The position numbers were made by a program, and so were the translations under genes. A stretch of 64,000 nucleotides of DNA from Agrostemma githago (lineage: Eukaryota > Streptophyta > Magnoliopsida > Caryophyllales > Caryophyllaceae). How positions within the stretch are numbered: position 1 is the stretch's first letter; each line of letters begins with the position of its first letter. Under the pieces are notes generated by a model. It worked only from the letters and a program-made list of their open reading frames with translations, was not told the origin of the DNA and ran no database searches. The stretch spans positions 55,872,078 through 55,936,077 of the forward strand of contig OY288241.1 in the NCBI GenBank assembly GCA_958450325.1, in the 5' to 3' direction. Shown one piece after another: positions 34,295 through 46,810 of the stretch.

Positions 34295-35610
34295 TGATGT
34301 GTCGTATTTATATAGGTTTATTCCCTCGATTCCGTTGTCTTTTATGGTCGGAACGTGCTCTTTATTGCCGTTTCTTCTAACATTTTGCTTTGAGTGAGTG
34401 TTTTTGTAGATTCTACACGATTTCAGGTCTTTATGTGCATTTACACTCATATCCGGTTAGAAGAACGATCCCGAGACAAAACCCGTGCCTCAAGACGTTT
34501 AGGCGAAGAAGAAATGGGAAGTGACGATTCATTGGGCCATGGGAAGCGGCCCATTACTTCTTTTATTTGCATGTGACCGGCGGCCTGCCAGCCGGCCGGC
34601 ATGACACAAGAGTATTTTAAGCCAGTTTTTTTAGTGTGTCTCGGACCCTGCATGTGGCAGGCGGCCTGCCAGCCGGCCGGCGTGACACGCAGCCCATTTC
34701 CGCCTAATTTTGTTTAACTAAGGATTTTGTATTATCCCCTAACATCATTTTTCATACTTAGATTATTTTTGCTTAGAAAAAGCTCGTGACTTTTAGGATT
34801 CTAGCACTTGGTTTTCACTCGTACTCGAATTCGGTAATCTCGTTTATGCAATTTTTAGTTTTATAGTTTCAATCTTTATCGCAAATTATTTAGTTCGTCG
34901 TAATTTTCTCTATATGCAATTTGTTGTTCCGTTTAGTTCATTCGTTAGATTTCCGTTCGTTTATTGCTAGATTTGTTTGCTTCACTTTCAATCATGAATT
35001 CCATGTATGCGTATTGTTGTTCCGTAATTATCATGTGTAGCTAATTTTCTCGCTAGGGTCGAGGGGGATCGATGGATTATTATGCGATTATGCTACTTTG
35101 ATACTAAATGTATAATTATGCTAGTACCATTTTTGCGTGCTTTATTTGTCGATTAATTTGTTAAAGGCCACAACATTTTAATCTGTTTGGGAAATTCTAG
35201 TTCTCGTGCGAAAGCCGAATTAGGATTAGACAACGCGCGATTTGGTAGGAAGTCTAATAAGTTGCGAGAGCCCGTTAGATCATTCCTAGGTTGACACGGT
35301 TCGAGAGAACGTGTTATAGCCGACTAGCATGTTTATGTGTTTATTATTATTGTCGTATAATGTTTGAGCATCTATTGTGAACCCGTGACCTTAGTTTTCA
35401 TCCCATTGTTAGATTCGATTTTTATTATCGTCTTTTAGTAGTCTTTTATATATTTTCAATCAATCAACCATTTAGAGCATTTTAGAATCGCCATAGCTAA
35501 TAAACGGAAATTGACTGTTTCCATGTGGATTCGATACCTTGCTTGCCGCTATCTTCTTGTTAGAAGCATTAGGTTTATCTTGATTGGGTGAGACGATTTA
35601 ACCTACATCA
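34295..35610 (+). repeat. 3' LTR of Athila
   Basis: 1316 bases, same ends as the 5' LTR. It differs by an insertion after GCCGA (about 35321), a 4-base insertion near 34940, absence of the extra block found near 23640, and scattered substitutions such as CCCTGTGG to CCATGTGG near 35521. Followed by TTTGC (35611-35615). Confidence 0.95.
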
Positions 35611-35615
35611 TTTGC

Positions 35616-35784
35616 CTTCAGAATGCCTATGACTCGTTAGGCGGATGTTCATTTATTTTGCATTCAGGATGCCTACGACCCGTTAGACTCGAGGATTAAA
35701 AAAAATGTTCGAAAGTGTAAGTATCCATTCGAACTAAAATTGCCTTCCGAGCGCTTAGCGACTCGTTAGGCGGATTGCTTTCAG
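35616..35784 (-). repeat. Tat-N tandem array, middle part
   Basis: Continues the array left of Athila: GCCTATGACTCGTTAGGC and CAGGATGCCTACGACCCGTTAG units on the plus strand. 35785-35789 is GATGC, the target duplication of Tat-O. The array resumes at 63994. Confidence 0.8.
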
Positions 35785-35789
35785 GATGC

Positions 35790-37819
35790 TGTAGACACCC
35801 AGATTTGGACCTGGTGGCTGCAGAAGTGCCCGACAAACACCCGATGACGATCAGACTGCAACGTGACGCGAGATTACGATCTTTTAGATAGTTTTACTAT
35901 AGAACGGATCAAGTAATTACTCGGAAAGATTAATTTGACATCAAGGCAGTCTTAGTCGTGTCATTACTGTCGGGTTGACACTAATTAGATTCAATTTCGA
36001 CACGGGGATTCCGAATCGGTCCCGAAATAAACAAAGTCAAACCCGAGTTAGCACATCGGGCTGAGCGAACCTCGGGATGCACACCCAAAGTTCACCCGGT
36101 GTAATGGCGTGCTAGGGTAAAGGAGAAGACTTAATCCCCAAGCTATGATATTATACACATCTTCTCGGTTTTGGAAAGTTTCGAAATCGTATCTTCAAAA
36201 TCCCAGGCGCCTCACCCCGGGCGTCCTGCACCTCGTGCGCACGACCCCAGGCGCCTGTGTTCTGGTGCGCCTGAACTCAGGCGTTCTTCTGAGCGATGTG
36301 AATCGCACGAGCACCTATAAATACCCCCCTCACCTCATTCATTCGACACAATTCTTCTCTTCTCTCTCGTACTCTTTACCAGTTTCTTCTAACTTGGACT
36401 CGCACTCCGACACTCAAGCCAATGATCCACTCGATCGTAGTCCCGATAAGCGAATCGACGTTACTCCTCACACCACTTGATATCGAGGTGCCTGTGTTCG
36501 ACTAGCTACCCTGAGTCTAGTAGCGGAACCTCTACCGGATTAACCGCAGAACCGACCGTGGTAAAGGAACTCTGTCGAAATCACCACAAGGCAAGCATAG
36601 AGGATCCGCCCTTGAAGTCGAACCCTCACTAGGTTGTCATCTAAACAGAACTTTACATTTCTGTACTTTTTATTATGCACTACGATAATGTCAAACGTGG
36701 GCACTAGGTCCATGGCACTTTATAAACATGCGTAACGTCCCAACTTCAACCATAAACACTAAAACACCCTAAATAGACCCAAGTAGTTCTGAGATTCGTT
36801 CTGAACTATCTATGCATCGTGTCCCGTTTATCGTATATTCCGAGGATGCAACTCCTCACTACGTGATTTACTTACATTCGCATTTACAATTTTAATATGA
36901 TTTACCGCTTTTATGACCTTATAATCGCATGCTAAATAACCTAACACGAGAATCAAAACATAAACAAGCTAAAGCTGAACAAAGCGATGATCGGGTTTCG
37001 TATTAGTCCCGGTTCTCACCTTACACGGTTCGACGCATCCCTATTAATACCGAGCAGGCGCATCTTAAGCAGAATACCATGTAAGGTATACCACGAGAAT
37101 GACTAATATCATTATTATCACGTTAAAACTGATTTGATAATACGTATAATATTAGTACCCTCCACTCTTCTATGTGCATCTTTTCATGGCCTGCTTGCCA
37201 TGTGAAATCGCATGCAAAGAATGTGAACACAACTACTTCGACGACAAGGCTTACTTGTCCTTAAACAACCAACATAGAAAAGATATAGGGTTAAAACAAC
37301 GGATGTTACACTGCTTCCGCCAGAACAAAGGAACAAAGTTATCAGCCCACCGATTGATTAGTAGAGGCCGCTATGTGCGGGCGAGATTGGATGTCGATGT
37401 CTAGAGGACGTTGGCTTCCCAATACGTACCCTCACCCCTTACTCAGAATCGACGATTACCGAATGTCCGAAACCATTGGCAATGAGAGTCATTCTAGGCA
37501 TGGAGTGGTTAAGGGTAAAAGTCTTTATCTTTAGGTCCCGTGCCACTCAACTTTGAGCCGGCTAAGGATCAAAGTTGACTTGAACGGTTTCCGAGTCCCC
37601 ATAATTGACTCGGTGGCGACTCCACAAATCTACAACGAATTTGGTTCACTAAAAAGATCGCCTTACCAAACATATCGACCTTTAAACATTTACAACCACG
37701 ACTCGATTGATTCCAACGGAAACATGAGTGCCCACATCCGTCTAGTACAATTCCGAATCGTCATCCAAATTGAGGTCTGAAACATCGCCCCGAACGCGAG
37801 ATCGGACCGGCCCCCCACA
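35790..37819 (+). repeat. 5' LTR of Tat-O, 3' end deleted
   Basis: Starts TGTAGACACCCAGATTTGG. Compared with the 3' LTR it lacks roughly 95-110 bases before the end: GGCCCCCC runs directly into ACAG at 37817-37820. The adjoining PBS is also damaged (TTTTACTCCGCTGAGGA where the others have TTTGGCGACTCAGCTGGGGA). ORFs inside, such as 36145-36480 and 37174-37404, are not conserved genes. Confidence 0.9.
36316..36323 (+). promoter_or_regulatory. TATA box, Tat-O 5' LTR
   Basis: TATAAATA followed by a C run and a CTC-rich leader. The palindrome CAGGCGCCTG with core GGCGCC at 36250-36255 lies 60 bases upstream, as in the other Tat LTRs. Confidence 0.7.
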
Positions 37820-39436
37820 GTTTTACTCCGCTGAGGATTTGGAAACAAGTTTCAAGCGATGGTGTAACTCGAACGACGTCGGTGAAGCTCATTTCCTAGT
37901 TCCTTGTTGTGGTCACTACAGGTTTTGGCACTAAAAAAGCCCACCCTTACCGATATTAGGACCAATCGACCTCTTTGCAGTAAGATCCTTATGGACACAC
38001 GGAGAGATCCTCGGTTGACGCTCCGACCGCCTTACGCGCATCCCGCAGATATACCAAACGAGTGGTTCTAAGCAGACGGTACGACACTCATCTCCCCAGG
38101 TGACTTGTCGTCACCTAAGCAGAGACTGTTCCTAGGCGGTAGCCTACCCTAAACTACCAGTGTCTGCATCCTGCATGAGTGTACGCATTCCTAGTTATGT
38201 GTAGCGTGTTTGAACAACCCAAATAAAACACTAAAATTTGGATTCAACCACACCCAACTCCGTTTCTTGAAAAAAAAATACATCTTCTTTACAAAACTAC
38301 CTGTTGAGCGCCGATGCTCCGGCCAAATTAAAATTATTTTCAAAAACATTTTAGCACCGTCATCATGACAAATATCGTTTTGAGCGTTTCAAAAGACCGT
38401 TTTGAGCGCCATCATCTTGGCCAAAATAAAAACTCGTCGTTTTCCAACAACAACGAGGACCGTTAATGTCACCAAGCTCCCAACTAATGGGATCGAGGCA
38501 CCCTATACGATTACATCTTATTTCTTCAAAACATGTTTTCGCAGATACCGTTAACACAACCAAAACTTCAATCAACGAAGTCAAGGAAACCCAAAACGAT
38601 CATACCCTCAAAGCACTTTTCACAATACATCACCCCACCGTCGAAATGATGGTTAATGGAGTCGACAAGCGTGGGTCACCCGTTTTAAAATGTTTTTTAA
38701 AAGAAAGAAAGACACTTTCACTACCTAAATTCTATAATAAGGATTTAGTCACCTTCAAAGCACCGTCACAGATGCCACGTTCTCTCACGAACGCCGTCTA
38801 CACCACAAATATCGAACTAGCTAATCAATACTAGTCTCGATAAAAGCACAATACTATCATTTTCAGAATCGGTTCCTTTAGAACCACGCTTCTTCTGTAA
38901 AATCACCATTTACGCTTGTATCCTTGACGCGCACGTAGCAACACCTTGTCACAAACGGTATCAGTACACCATCGTAGCACCAATTTTATAAACCCCACTT
39001 TTCAAAAGAAAAGGCTTTATTTTCAAAATCCATCCATTTTCAAAAACATCAAAACTCTTTGATTCTGAGCCGGGATCGTGATCAGTTCCTAACGTCGTAC
39101 AACCGTGTAATTAACTGTCTACGTTAGTTACTAAGATCGTCGCTATTCGAGGTCTTACATTTTGGGTCGTCTCATCTCGAGAAGTCCTCTTCTTTAAGTC
39201 TCACTCCCGAGATTTGTGTCAAATCGTCTCGTTCTAGAGACATAAGTCCGTTAGGCACTTCGCCGAATACACCGAGACTCTAAATCACATGAGTCCTTCA
39301 ACCGATGACCGCAAACACGTGCAAATCAAGAGTCTCATTTCTGTGTCACTCGGTCAAAAGCAGTCCTCGAGTGTCTAAGTCATTCGACGAATCCGTCCTG
39401 GCCTCCGACGTTATCTTGCATAAATCATTCCCCAAC
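37820..39436 (+). other. Tat-O leader
   Basis: No credible gene. It aligns box by box with the Tat-I leader (41783-43450), e.g. AGCCCACCCT near 37948 and 41903, and GAGCCGGGATCG near 39066 and 43090. The 122-codon ORF at 38466-38834 has a diverged, shifted counterpart in Tat-I, which argues against coding. The ATG at 39437 matches the short Gag start of Tat-I. Confidence 0.5.
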
Positions 39437-39613
39437 ATGTCCTCAGAAGTCAGAACCAGGAGTAATTGAAAACCTCTGCATCGACGTCAATACCCTGACC
39501 GAGGTGGTTCATGATGTCCGTGCCTCGATAGACTGTCTAAACTGCTTCGTTCATCACATTGACAGTCGCCTTAATTTCCTCTAAAGTGGAGGAACAGAGA
39601 ACGAAGCAGATAC

Positions 39614-41782
39614 TGTAGACACCCAAATTTGGACCTGGTGGCTGCAGAGGTGGCCAGCAAACACCCGATGACGATAGGACAGCAACGCGACACAGGGTCG
39701 CGATGTTTTGGATAGTTTTCTTATAGAACGGACCAAATAATTACTCAGAAAAATTAAAACTAACATGACGACAGCCTTAGTCGTGTCGTTACGGTCGCAT
39801 AGACACTAATTAGAGATAATTTCGACACCGGGACCCCGAGTCGGCTCCGAAACTCGAACTGAGTCAACACCGAGTCAAGCGAGCCTCAGGATGAACACCC
39901 GAGGCCCACGAAACCCACGGTGCTAGGTCAAGCCGTGGGGAAGCCTTTGCGACCAAGTAAGATATCACACACCCGCCTCTCGGTTTTGGAAAGTATCAAA
40001 ATCATATCCTCAAAACTCCAACCGCCCCACCTGACGCGCCTGGGTCTCCCCATGCTCGGACCCAGGCGCCTGAGTCCTGGTGCGCCCAAGTCACGCGTCC
40101 ATATGGACGACGAGGGGTGAAAACACCTATAAATACCCCCCTCCACCTCATTCATTCGACAATTTAATTCTCTCTTCTCCCTCAAAAACTCTCGCTAAGG
40201 GCTCGCACTCCAACACCCGAGGCAAACGATCCACTCGATCGTAGTTCCGATAAAAAAGCGACATCGACGCTACTCCTCACCTTCGAGCACTCCACTCGAT
40301 ACCGAGGTGCCTGTTATCGACTAGCTCAAAACTAGTACCCAGGTTCTGTCGGATTAGCCGCAGAACTAGTCCTTAATAACGAAGCTCTGCCGGAGTAGCC
40401 GCGGGAAGGTCAAACGGTAACGGGGTTTTGCCGAAGTCACTAGTCAAGCTAGGAGGATCCGCCTGTTGATCAAGTCGTCACTAGGTTGTCATCTAAACAA
40501 AACTTTCCATATTTGCACTTTCTATTATTATGCACTACGACAACACTAGACGTGGGCACTAGACCCACAAACGTCCACTAAAATACGTAACGTCTCAACT
40601 TCAACAACAAATATTAAAACACACTAAATAGACCCGAGTAATTCCGAGATCCGTTCTCAAGACTATCTACTCATCGAGTCCCGTTTAGTGTATACTCCGA
40701 GGGTGCAATTCCACACAATGTGATTTACTTACATTCGCATTTACAGTTTTTCGTATGATTTATTGCTTTTATGACCATATAATCGCATGCTAAATCACCT
40801 AACACGGAATTCAAAACGTGAAACAACTAAAACTAAACAAAGCGATGGTCGGGTTCCATATTAGTCCAGGTGCTCGCCTTATTAGGTTCGACGCATTTGT
40901 ATTAATATCGAACCGACGCATCTTATGCAGAATACCAGGTAAGGTATACCACGAGAATGAGTAATATCCGTATTATCATGTTAAAACTGATTTGCTAATA
41001 CCTATAATATTAGTACTCTCTACTCTCCTACGTGCATCTTTTCATGGCCTGTTTGTCACGTGAAATCGCATGCAAAGAATGTAAACACCACAACTTCGAC
41101 GATAAAACTTATCTGTCCTTAAAACAACCGACATAGGAAAGACATAGGGTTTAGAACAACGGATGTTACAGTACTTCCATCACAACAAAAGAACTAGGAA
41201 ATCAGCCCACCGATTGACTAGTAGAGGCCGCTATAGTGCGGGCGGGATTGGGTGTTGATATCTATCAGATTTTGGCTTCCCAATACGTACCCTCACCCCT
41301 TACTCAGAATCGACGGTTTCAGGATGTCCGAAACCATTGGCAATGAGAGTTATTCCAGGCATGGAGTGCTTAAGGGTACAAGTCTTTATCTTTAGGTCCC
41401 TTGCCACTCAACTTTGAGCCGGTAAGGGATCAAAGTTGACTTGATCGGTTTCCGAGTCCCCATAATTGACTTGGTGGCGACTCCACAAATCGGCAACGAA
41501 TTCAGTTCACTAAAAAGGTCGCCTTACCAAATGAATCGGCCTTTAAACATTTACGACCACGTCTCGATCGATTCCCAAACGGAAACACGGGTGCCCGCAC
41601 CCGTCTAGTACAAGTCCGGATCGTCATTCAAATCGAGGTCTGACATTTCGCCCCGTATGCAAGATCGGACCGGCCCCCGGTAGGGAGGTGGCCGCGTGGA
41701 TGGCCGTCGCCACTCGTTGAAAACCGGGTCAATCCCGCGCGGGCACGCGCGAGGCGCCGAGCGGTGCGGACGGACGTCCACA
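39614..41782 (+). repeat. 5' LTR of Tat-I
   Basis: 2169 bases. Contains CAGGCGCCTG (core 40065-40070), TATAAATA (40128-40135), the CTTCCCAATACGTACCCTCACC box near 41278, and the final GACGTCCACA. Confidence 0.95.
40128..40135 (+). promoter_or_regulatory. TATA box, Tat-I 5' LTR
   Basis: TATAAATA, 57 bases after GGCGCC at 40065-40070, followed by CCCCCCTCCACCTC. This is the probable U3/R boundary region. Confidence 0.7.
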
Positions 41783-41785
41783 GTT

Positions 41786-41803
41786 TGGCGACTCAGCTGG
41801 GGA
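41786..41803 (+). promoter_or_regulatory. Primer-binding site, tRNA-Arg type
   Basis: TGGCGACTCAGCTGGGGA, 3 bases after the LTR. This is the type used by Ogre/Tat elements, as far as I recall complementary to tRNA-Arg. Confidence 0.8.
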
Positions 41804-43450
41804 ATTGGAAACAAGTTTCCAGCGGTGGTGTAACTTGAACAAGGTCGGTGAAGCTCACTTCTTAGTTCCTAGTTGTGGTCAGTACAGGTTTTGGCCCTAA
41901 AAAGCCCACCCTAAACGATATCAGGACCAATCGACCTCTTCGTGGTAAGATCTCTAGGGACACGCGGAGAGACCCTCGATTGACGCTCCGGCCACCTAAC
42001 GTGTAACCCGCGGGATTAATAAGCGGATAGTTCCGAACGGACGGTATGACACTCATCTCCCCGGATCATTGTCAATACCTAAGTAAAGACTATTCGTGGG
42101 CGGTAGCCTACCCTAACCTATCCGAGTCTGCATCCTGCATGTGTGTATGCATTCCTAGTTATGTGTAGCGTGTTTGAACAATCCAACCCAAATAAGACCC
42201 TAAAAACTGGATTCAATCACGCCAACGTATTCAACCGCACTCAATTCTGTTTTCGAAAATACTTCATCTTTCCAAAACGACCTTTCAAACGCCGATACTC
42301 CGGTCAAATCATGATTTCTAAAAAAGGAAAAACATTTTTAGATGCCGTCGTCATGGCAAATTTCACGCTCAACATTTTCAAACAAAATATATTTTCGAAC
42401 GCCATCACGTGGCCAAAGTAAAACCCGTCAAACACCAAATACCGTTAGTGTCACCGAGACACCCGATCAATGGAATCAAGGTATATCAACCGGTTACATT
42501 TTTTCAAAAAAAACGTTTTTACACACATACCGTTAACAAAACCAAAACTTCAATTAATGAAGTCAAGGAACTCAAAAGACGGTTACACGCTCAAGACACT
42601 TTTCACAATACGCCTCCCACCGTTAATATGCTAGTTCATACAACCGACGAACGTGGGTCAATAATTTTTAAAAAAAATTTAAGAGCGTAAGTTTTCTAAA
42701 AACACCATTCACCACCTAAATCCCCCACTAAGGATTTGGTCACACCATTAAGAACACTATCACTAGACTTCATGCTCTACCACGAGCATCACGTATACCA
42801 CAAGTATCGAGCTAGCTATTTAATAGTAGTCTCGATAGAAGCATCACGCAATCATTTTCAAAAAACCGGTTTCCCTAAAGAACCTTCCTTTCAAAGAAAA
42901 AATAACTTTCATACTTTTGCTATCGCCGGGTTCCCGACGCACGCACATAACAACGCATTTTTCACATCACCAACGATGTCACCACACCATCGTCACCCTA
43001 GCTTTGCAAAATCACTTTTCAAAAAAAGAAAAGAAAAATACTTTCCTCTGCGAGTATAGGTCCTTTTTTCAAAAAACAATTCTTTGATCCTGAGCCGGGA
43101 TCGCGATCAACCTCTTACGTCGTACAACCGTGTGATTAACTGTCTGTGTTAGTTACTAGGATCGGCTCTACCCGAGATTTTGCATTTCGGGTCGTCTCAT
43201 TTTGAGAAAGTCCTCTTTAAGCCTCACCTCCGAGGTTTGTGTCAAATCGTCTCGTTACAGAGACTTAAGATTCATTAGGCGTTTCGCCGAATACACCAAG
43301 AGTCTAAAGCACCTGAGTCCCTAAGACAATGACCGCACGCAAGGGTCTCATTTTCGCGTCGCTCATTTAAGGGCATCCTTCGAGTCTCTTACGTTTTCCG
43401 GTGGATCCGTTCTGACCTGTTGATCCTTTCCCACAGAATCACTCCCCAAT
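41804..43450 (+). other. Tat-I leader
   Basis: No credible gene. Collinear with the Tat-O leader. Open frames at 42143-42421, 42342-42536, 42409-42690 and 42736-43059 overlap each other, and none is shared in frame with Tat-O. Confidence 0.5.
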
Positions 43451-43591
43451 ATGTCGATAGATCCAAACACCATCGAAAGCATCCGCAACGTTGTTAATAT
43501 CCTAGCCCAATTAGTTCACAACATCCATACTTCAGTAACCCGTTTGACTTTATCCGTCCGTTACATCAATAGCCGCCTCAGTTTCCTTTAG
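43451..43591 (+). CDS. Short Gag N-terminal remnant of Tat-I
   Basis: 46-codon ORF from ATG 43451, with an amphipathic pattern of I, V and L (likely helix). Tat-O has a counterpart from ATG 39437 with a similar end (L-x-FL then stop) but an early break. The main Gag body that should follow is deleted. It could also be a small upstream ORF. Confidence 0.35.
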   Translation: MSIDPNTIESIRNVVNILAQLVHNIHTSVTRLTLSVRYINSRLSFL

Positions 43592-43689
43592 AGTAGAGAC
43601 ACCGAAAGCGATACAAACGCCAACCTGAGCAATTACCATGCCCAAAAGCCTACCCAAGATAGATTATCCCAATGCTCCACCCGATCGGA

Positions 43690-44089
43690 GCTTCCTAAAG
43701 TCAATACGGAAGGAATACCAGGACCTTACAAGGCCACACCCAACAAAGTCGGAAGGTCACCGAGAAAGTTTACCCCAATCAACTCATCTTACACCGAAGC
43801 CCTTAGGTGCCTAGTCGATCAAGGGTTACTCTCACCTTTGGGTCCCACTTCGAACCCACCAGTCGACAAACGAGGCAAAAGTTGGACCCCTAATGCTTAT
43901 TGCCTATATCACCAAGGTAACGGGCATGATACCGAATCTTGCTTTCGGCTCAAACATGCCATACAGGATACGATCGAAAACGGGACCATTAATCTCCCTC
44001 CACCCGAAAAACCAAACAATACCACAAACCCTTTTAGCGTTCACATTGTCCCTGGCGACACCATCGGTTGTTCCCATCGCGACCTATAG
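43690..44089 (+). pseudogene. Tat-I Gag C-terminal fragment with zinc knuckle
   Basis: The open frame reads 'RKFTPINSSYTEALRCL', then 'WTPNAYCLYHQGNGHDTESC' with a following 'RLKHAIQD', and ends 'NPFSVHIVPGD' before TAG at 44087. The C-x2-H-x4-GH-x4-C knuckle and the LK-x2-IQD helix are typical of Tat Gag, which binds the element RNA. The capsid part upstream is missing and protease does not follow, so the protein would be non-functional as Gag, though it could be an RNA-binding peptide. Tat-O has the same segment with two extra stops. Confidence 0.7.
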
Positions 44090-45350
44090 AGGAGAATATC
44101 CGGAATATCGAGGAAAATCATGACAACTCACAAGCATCCACCGAGACGAGTAAATCTATTTCCGAGTCAGAGTCTAGTTCGTCTTAGGGCCTAGACCTAA
44201 TAGTATAAAAAATGTCTTTTATTTTTACATCGAGTCAGGAGGTGTGAGGGGATCTGTCCTCACCCCCCCCCCCCCCCAAAAAAAATAATATCTCGGGCGC
44301 ATAGCCAGCTTATTACCATCAAAAAAAAGAAGTAAACATTTCTTCCTTTATAATGCGCCTCAACAATCGCTTGATTTAATAACGCACTTTCTTGCTTAGA
44401 ACTTGATATTATGCCATTTATTGATGACAATAAAACATACCTCGAAACAACGAGGAATAGCAAGAGCTGAGATCCCGTGTTCCCTTTTCTTACCTATTTC
44501 ATGTCTGGTATAGAAAGCCACATAGATATCCCTTAGAACAAGCATTACCGAATCCTATGACAAATTCTGATAATTTCTTAGCTTGCAATCAAAGACGGAA
44601 GGTAAACCCATTTCCCACAATATATATCCCTCAAATAAAGACCGACCAATTCCTACCATAGGCACTAGTTTGACAAAAAGAAAAAGAAGTCTGAAATGGC
44701 CAAAAGGAGCTAAAGAAAAAAAATAAACCAAAGCCAAACTAAACCGGCCCAATTCAATGATCAAGACCAAACTAAACGGTCAAAATGAAACCCCCAATCA
44801 TTCAACTCGACTTCAAATGCAAAGTCCGAACAAAAAGCAAAAAAAGAAAAGAAAAAATGAACAGACCGGTCAACTAGCACCCAAACACTAGCCTCCCTAC
44901 ATTACAACCCTTAAGACCTTCCCGAGACACGTGTTAGGAAACAGTCCGGAATTTTGAGGATTCAAGCTCAATAGGATAATCCCAACCATTAGGGCCAGAC
45001 ATGGAAATCAGATCCCACGTAATTTACAACCCACCCAATTGTAGCTTGAGTCATTTTTACTCGGTTTCTCCTTTTCCTACCACATTATGAAACCGTAACC
45101 CCATAGCCTTAACTCCACAAAATCAGCTCCAGATTTTGATCTATCGAAACCACTTACTACCTAGCTCCATATTTCAAAACCATCCAAGCCAGTCACCCTG
45201 ACCCAAACACGGTATCTCGGTAATTGTCACTTTCAAGAGGTCGCACCCAATCACTCCGCCTCAGTTCTTTAACTAGAGGGAATACACCCCAAGCATCTCA
45301 CATCGATAATTGGCAAAACGAGTCTAAAGCAAAATCACCCACATCTATAA
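44090..45350 (+). other. Tat-I region where pol should be
   Basis: No polymerase, RNase H or integrase motif in any frame. A run of 15 C lies at 44263-44277. Part of the sequence (about 44210-44430) matches Tat-O 52650-52835, so the missing protease-RT region is a shared feature and not a private deletion. Confidence 0.6.
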
Positions 45351-45354
45351 AAGA

Positions 45355-45700
45355 ACTACGAACATGGTTTGATTCCGTCCAAAATTGGATACGTAGGCAA
45401 CCTTTCTCCGGGTGCAACCAAACAAAACAAAATCCATAAAATCGATTCATGTACAAACCGGGACTCCTTTTTGCGACCCGGCCAACCAGTGATTTAAAAT
45501 CGTGAAGCACAAACGACGAGCCGAGGATGGGTTGAAAACCCGAAAGGGCACCCCGGGCAAAATGAATAAACGAGTTGCGAGCCGTCGTCAAACAAAAAAA
45601 AAAGACAAACCAAAGGTGATCCGAGGACGGAGTGAAAACCCGAGAGGGCGCTCTAGGCAAAATGAAGAATCGAGTTGCGAGCCACCAAAAAAAAAGAAAA
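45355..45700 (+). repeat. Tat-I post-integrase motif and GNRA-hairpin repeats (2 units)
   Basis: After the conserved GGTTTGATTCCGTCC...GGATACGTAGGC motif come two units at about 45520-45580 and 45617-45682. Each reads GA(C/T)GG(A/G)(G/T)TGAAAACCCGA(A/G)AGGGC, then GGCAAAATGA..A and CGAGTTGCGAGCC, separated by A-rich spacers. CCCGAAAGGG and CCCGAGAGGG are 3-bp stems closed by GNRA loops. Minus ORFs across them are shadows of the repeat. Confidence 0.65.
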
Positions 45701-45899
45701 AAAATGTGCTTCTCATTAATTAAAATAATCAGTTAAATCAAGCCTTTGTCGAGGCCCTTTACATCGACCATCCGAAATTCAGCTACCCCGAAAAATGTCG
45801 ACGTGTCAAGCAAAACCCTACAATAAACTAATATTAATACGCCACATAATATCAATTAATACAACATAGTACTAAACGGTTGGGCTCTACCGGCCTAAC

Positions 45900-46150
45900 T
45901 TTTTCTTTCCCTCGCCATTCGGGTGTGCTTGCTTGAGTCTCTCACCATTGACCCTCCTAACGCAAGCTTCCACCTCCCTAGCCAAAAGCGAGCCCAGCCA
46001 ATCTCACTTCCCCTCCTCACTCACATTTTCAATACGGGTCTTGTCGGTCTCGGCCCGTGTAGATGAACTGACGAACACTAGCATCGGTAACGCCGTATTC
46101 GGTCGGGCGCTTAGCGACACTAGCCCACATAGTTTCCTTATTTTGTAATA
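45900..46150 (-). pseudogene. C-terminal remnant of the DUF7745-like antisense gene in Tat-I
   Basis: The sequence matches Tat-O 55340-55590, the 3' end of its antisense DUF7745-like gene. From about 46150 the similarity jumps to Tat-O 57116, so a deletion of roughly 1.5 kb removed the gene body. Not translatable as a whole. Confidence 0.55.
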
Positions 46151-46159
46151 CGGGCATCT

Positions 46160-46810
46160 CCACGATCCTTAACCTTTCACTCACATCCGACAACCACGGA
46201 CGTCAGGAACGACCTCCTGAAGTCGCTAAATCCCTTTCCAATAGCCGAAATGCCCACGCAAGAGTGTCAGGTCCACACGGACAGTACATTTCGTCCATCG
46301 GATCCACCAGACTTAGATGTCTTTTCATTTTTTTCTTTAGGGGGATAAGCTACCCCACCTGGGCATGTCGTAGCCTTTAACGATTGTTGTCAAGTCGCGT
46401 CTGTAAGCCCAGTACGGCATTGTCTTGAATATACAAAAAAGTGGTCTAACTTTTTTTTCAAAGGTAGCCTAGATTTCGGCTTCGGCCTCATTATGAATGT
46501 CGAAATAACTACATTTGCATTATAGTGCACTCGGCCATAGCACGTTGACCTCTTACATTTCGTCCATCTCAAGTCAAAATGTTTTAATCGACGTACTATC
46601 TGATCCAAATCCCGGCTCAAACTAACGCATTTCAAAAATCCAAAAAACCGCTTTCGTACTCTCATGCAATCCCAATGCATTGTAAAACTTCCTAAACTAC
46701 GATGAAATCACGAACAAAATAACCATGAAGTGATTACTTGTCAATTTAGGTAAGCATTTCACAAAACAAAAACGCAAAGACTAAACTAAAACAACTCAAA
46801 TACTAAAAAG
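46160..46810. other. Spacer between the two antisense genes in Tat-I
   Basis: No credible gene. About 46195-46690 aligns with Tat-O 57118-57620 (ACGACCTCCTGAAGT and GGATCCACCAGACTTAGATG boxes). The minus ORF at 46390-46680 has only a scrambled counterpart there and is probably not coding. Confidence 0.5.

Larger units (their letters stand above)
23365..35610 (+). mobile_element. Full-length Athila element (Ty3/gypsy), defective
   Basis: Layout: LTR 23365-24689, tRNA-Asp PBS, gag-protease, reverse transcriptase-RNase H-integrase, spacer, env-like ORF, long 3' UTR, polypurine tract, LTR 34295-35610. Target duplication TTTGC at 23360-23364 and 35611-35615. Both LTRs have TGATG...CATCA ends and differ by a few substitutions and short indels, so insertion is fairly recent. 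Yet gag and pol contain several stops and frameshifts. It lies in the tandem array of Tat-N. Confidence 0.97.

Noticed and set aside
38466..38834. 122-codon ORF in the Tat-O leader as a real leader protein
   Set aside because: The aligned part of the Tat-I leader (42409-42690) does not keep the same start, frame or end.
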